A stretch of 6,961 nt of DNA from an uncultured Microbacterium sp. (GTDB lineage: Bacteria > Actinomycetota > Actinomycetes > Actinomycetales > Microbacteriaceae), in the NCBI GenBank assembly GCA_937926065.1, contig CALANM010000077.1, forward strand, positions 1 through 6,961, written 5' to 3'. The position numbers and the translations under genes were made by a program. Shown piece by piece: positions 6,095 through 6,961 of the stretch. Each line of letters begins with the position of its first letter. Position 1 is the stretch's first letter. The notes under the pieces are model-generated. The model saw only the letters and a program-made list of their open reading frames with translations. It did not search any database and had not been told where the DNA came from.

Positions 6095-6471
6095 TGACCC
6101 TTTCTCCCCAGTCCATCGATCTCGTGCAGCTCGCGGCGGCCGCCGCGGATGCCAAGGGAGGCGACGACCTCGTCGCCTTCGACGTATCGGAACCGCTGCC
6201 GCTTGTCGACGCCTTCCTCCTGGTCACGGGGACGAGCGAGCGCAACGTCGCCGCGATCGCGGACGAGGTGGAGGAAAGGCTGCTGGATGCCGGTGTCAAG
6301 CGTCTGCGCCGGGAGGGGAGGCACGAGGCTCGCTGGATTCTGCTCGATTTCGGCGACCTGGTCGTGCACGTGTTCCACGAAGAGGAACGCGCCTTCTACG
6401 GCCTGGAGCGGCTGTGGAAGGACTGCCCGGTCGTCCCGATTCAGCTGCCCTCTGCGGCCGCCACGGACTGA
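6094..6471 (+). CDS. rsfS: Ribosomal silencing factor RsfS
   Basis: The product (125 residues) is an RsfS/Iojap-family protein (formerly DUF143), which binds L14 (uL14) on the 50S subunit and blocks joining of the 30S subunit under nutrient limitation. Diagnostic segments are DAFLLVTGTSERNVAAIADEV (residues 39-59) and, near the end, EARWILLDFGDLVVHVFHEE (78-97) followed by RAFYGLERLWKD. The length is usual for the family. The ATG overlaps the preceding stop (TGATG), so translation is probably coupled to the upstream gene; only a weak AGG (6082-6084) precedes it. Being downstream of nadD is a common bacterial arrangement. A frameshift upstream could reduce this coupling. Confidence 0.97.
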   Translation: MTLSPQSIDLVQLAAAAADAKGGDDLVAFDVSEPLPLVDAFLLVTGTSERNVAAIADEVEERLLDAGVKRLRREGRHEARWILLDFGDLVVHVFHEEERAFYGLERLWKDCPVVPIQLPSAAATD

Positions 6472-6501
6472 CGCCGATTTTTTCCCTCCGGCGGAATGTA
6501 G

Positions 6502-6507
6502 TACGCT
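6502..6507 (+). promoter_or_regulatory. Candidate -10 element for tRNA-Ala
   Basis: TACGCT at 6502-6507 fits TANNNT. It would start transcription near 6514, about 20 bases before the mature tRNA. A T-run at 6478-6483 sits at -35 spacing but does not resemble TTGACA. The tRNA may also be reached by readthrough from rsfS, since no strong terminator separates them. Confidence 0.35.
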
Positions 6508-6534
6508 GGGGTAGTTGCCGCGAATGGCGACCAA

Positions 6535-6610
6535 GGGCCTGTGGCGCAGCTGGTAGCGCACCTGCATGGCATGCAGGGGGTCAGGGGTTCGAGTCCCCTC
6601 AGGTCCACCA
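6535..6610 (+). tRNA. tRNA-Ala, anticodon GGC
   Basis: A complete 76-base cloverleaf can be drawn by hand. The acceptor stem GGGCCTG (6535-6541) pairs with CAGGTCC (6600-6606). The D stem is GCGC (6544-6547) with GCGC (6556-6559). The anticodon stem CCTGC (6561-6565) pairs with GCAGG (6573-6577) around the loop ATGGCAT, which gives anticodon GGC at 6568-6570. The T stem AGGGG pairs with CCCCT around TTCGAGT. The discriminator is A6607 and the CCA end is encoded (6608-6610). The acceptor stem carries the G3-U70 pair (6537 with 6604), the main alanine identity element, which confirms the amino acid. It reads GCC codons, which are abundant in this G+C-rich genome. Confidence 0.98.
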
Positions 6611-6613
6611 TCG

Positions 6614-6646
6614 AAAAACCCCCGTCAGCCGGGGGTTTTTTCTTTG
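6614..6646 (+). terminator. Rho-independent terminator after tRNA-Ala
   Basis: AAAAACCCCCG (6614-6624) pairs perfectly with CGGGGGTTTTT (6630-6640) around the loop TCAGC. A further T-rich run (TCTTT) follows. It starts four bases after the CCA end, so it should end the tRNA transcript and any readthrough from rsfS. The A-run on the 5' side means it could also act on transcripts from the other strand. Confidence 0.92.
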
Positions 6647-6961
6647 CCCGAATTCGTTGATGTTTCGCGGTTATGCGGGCACTTTTCGTCCCTCTGTGCC
6701 CGCTTTCGATTCTGAGATGCCGCTTCCGGCATATCCGGACTGCAGATCGTGCTTTCGTCGAACGTCTTTGCCTGCCTGCTGGCTTGAGTCCGCATCGCGC
6801 GACCCTAATCAGCCGAACTGGGTTCGTCGTCTGCATTGGGAGACATAGCAAGGCGCTTTCTCTCGGCTCGCTCCCACTTCCGGCCCAACCAGCCCCATCG
6901 CCACAGCGGTGACGTCTCTCTGAGTGGTGGAGTTTCTCAACACCGTGCGAGTTCAGTTGTT
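6647..6961. other. About 315 bases with no supportable gene
   Basis: Base composition drops here: 33 of 60 bases are G or C in 6661-6720, against 41 of 60 in a sample of obg (1201-1260). Short open frames exist on both strands, but none has a ribosome site, recognisable protein sequence or strong third-position G/C. GCGGGCAC (6675-6682) and GTGCCCGC (6696-6703) form an eight-pair stem with a 13-base loop followed by TTTCG, perhaps a weak second terminator. Near the window edge, GGTG and CACC (6927-6945) bracket a short GAG/CTC stem. No copy of the tRNA 3' end is present that would mark an integration site. Confidence 0.6.

Noticed and set aside
6455..6484. Possible terminator at the end of rsfS, before the T-run at 6478-6483
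   Set aside because: The best stem I can draw (CGGC with GCCG) is four pairs with a long loop, too weak to call.
6815..6835. GGGTTCG after the tRNA as a possible duplicated tRNA end (att repeat)
   Set aside because: Only seven bases match the T-arm, and the surrounding bases differ from the tRNA 3' end.
6441..6851. 136-codon minus-strand open frame containing DLRGLEPLTPCMPCRCATSCA
   Set aside because: That segment is the antisense of tRNA-Ala. Peptides of this type are a recurrent artefact of reading through tRNA genes, and the rest shows no family resemblance.
6673..6912. 79-codon plus-strand open frame after the tRNA
   Set aside because: It has no ribosome binding site, no recognisable sequence and atypical composition, and it starts inside the stem of the 6675-6703 hairpin.
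6805..6936. Minus-strand 43-codon open stretch with a Trp/Arg-rich segment (RWGWLGRKWERAERKR) and an acidic end
   Set aside because: It has no good start codon beyond a 13-residue ATG version, and only about 25 of 41 third positions counted are G or C, well below the real genes here. It could be a decayed fragment, but that cannot be supported.

Overview
The window is about 7 kb of high-G+C chromosome. It carries mostly housekeeping genes, all on the + strand, in the order rplU (3' end), rpmA, obg, proB, proA, a small membrane protein gene, nadD, a gene for a predicted C-terminally anchored membrane protein, rsfS and tRNA-Ala(GGC). Several things point to an actinobacterium of the Micrococcales, most likely Microbacteriaceae such as Microbacterium: the gene order, the strong G/C bias at third codon positions, the roughly 70-residue charged tail on Obg, the TANNNT -10 elements that allow leaderless starts, and the character of the protein between nadD and rsfS. 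The genus is an inference, because no search was possible.

Layout. Positions 1-330 hold the end of ribosomal protein L21 and all of L27. Positions 331-432 hold a strong GC-rich hairpin with a UUCG loop and a T-rich tail, probably an attenuating terminator. Positions 433-2759 hold obg and proB, which overlap by GTGA. A short gap with a TAGACT element placed for a leaderless transcript precedes proA (2810-4069). A second -10-like element (TAAACT) precedes a compact block: a 75-residue single-helix protein, nadD, the anchored protein and rsfS, the last three joined by one-to-four-base overlaps. Positions 6535-6610 are a complete tRNA-Ala(GGC) with encoded CCA, followed by a clear intrinsic terminator. 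The last ~320 bases hold no supportable gene and are less G+C-rich.

How the genes relate. L21, L27, the GTPase Obg, RsfS and the tRNA all serve translation or 50S maturation and control. ProB and ProA are the first two steps of proline synthesis from glutamate. NadD makes nicotinate adenine dinucleotide on the way to NAD.

The most notable irregularity is a frame break near 5153 in the gene between nadD and rsfS. The N-terminal ~70 codons and the remaining ~313 codons lie in different frames. Restoring one base recreates a second copy of a TRRx(L/I)R...RTAxxPxIT motif that also sits at the N-terminus. This is either a real mutation, a base-calling error or, less likely, programmed frameshifting. 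I saw no CRISPR array, insertion sequence, phage gene or defence cluster, and nothing I would call a new biological system.
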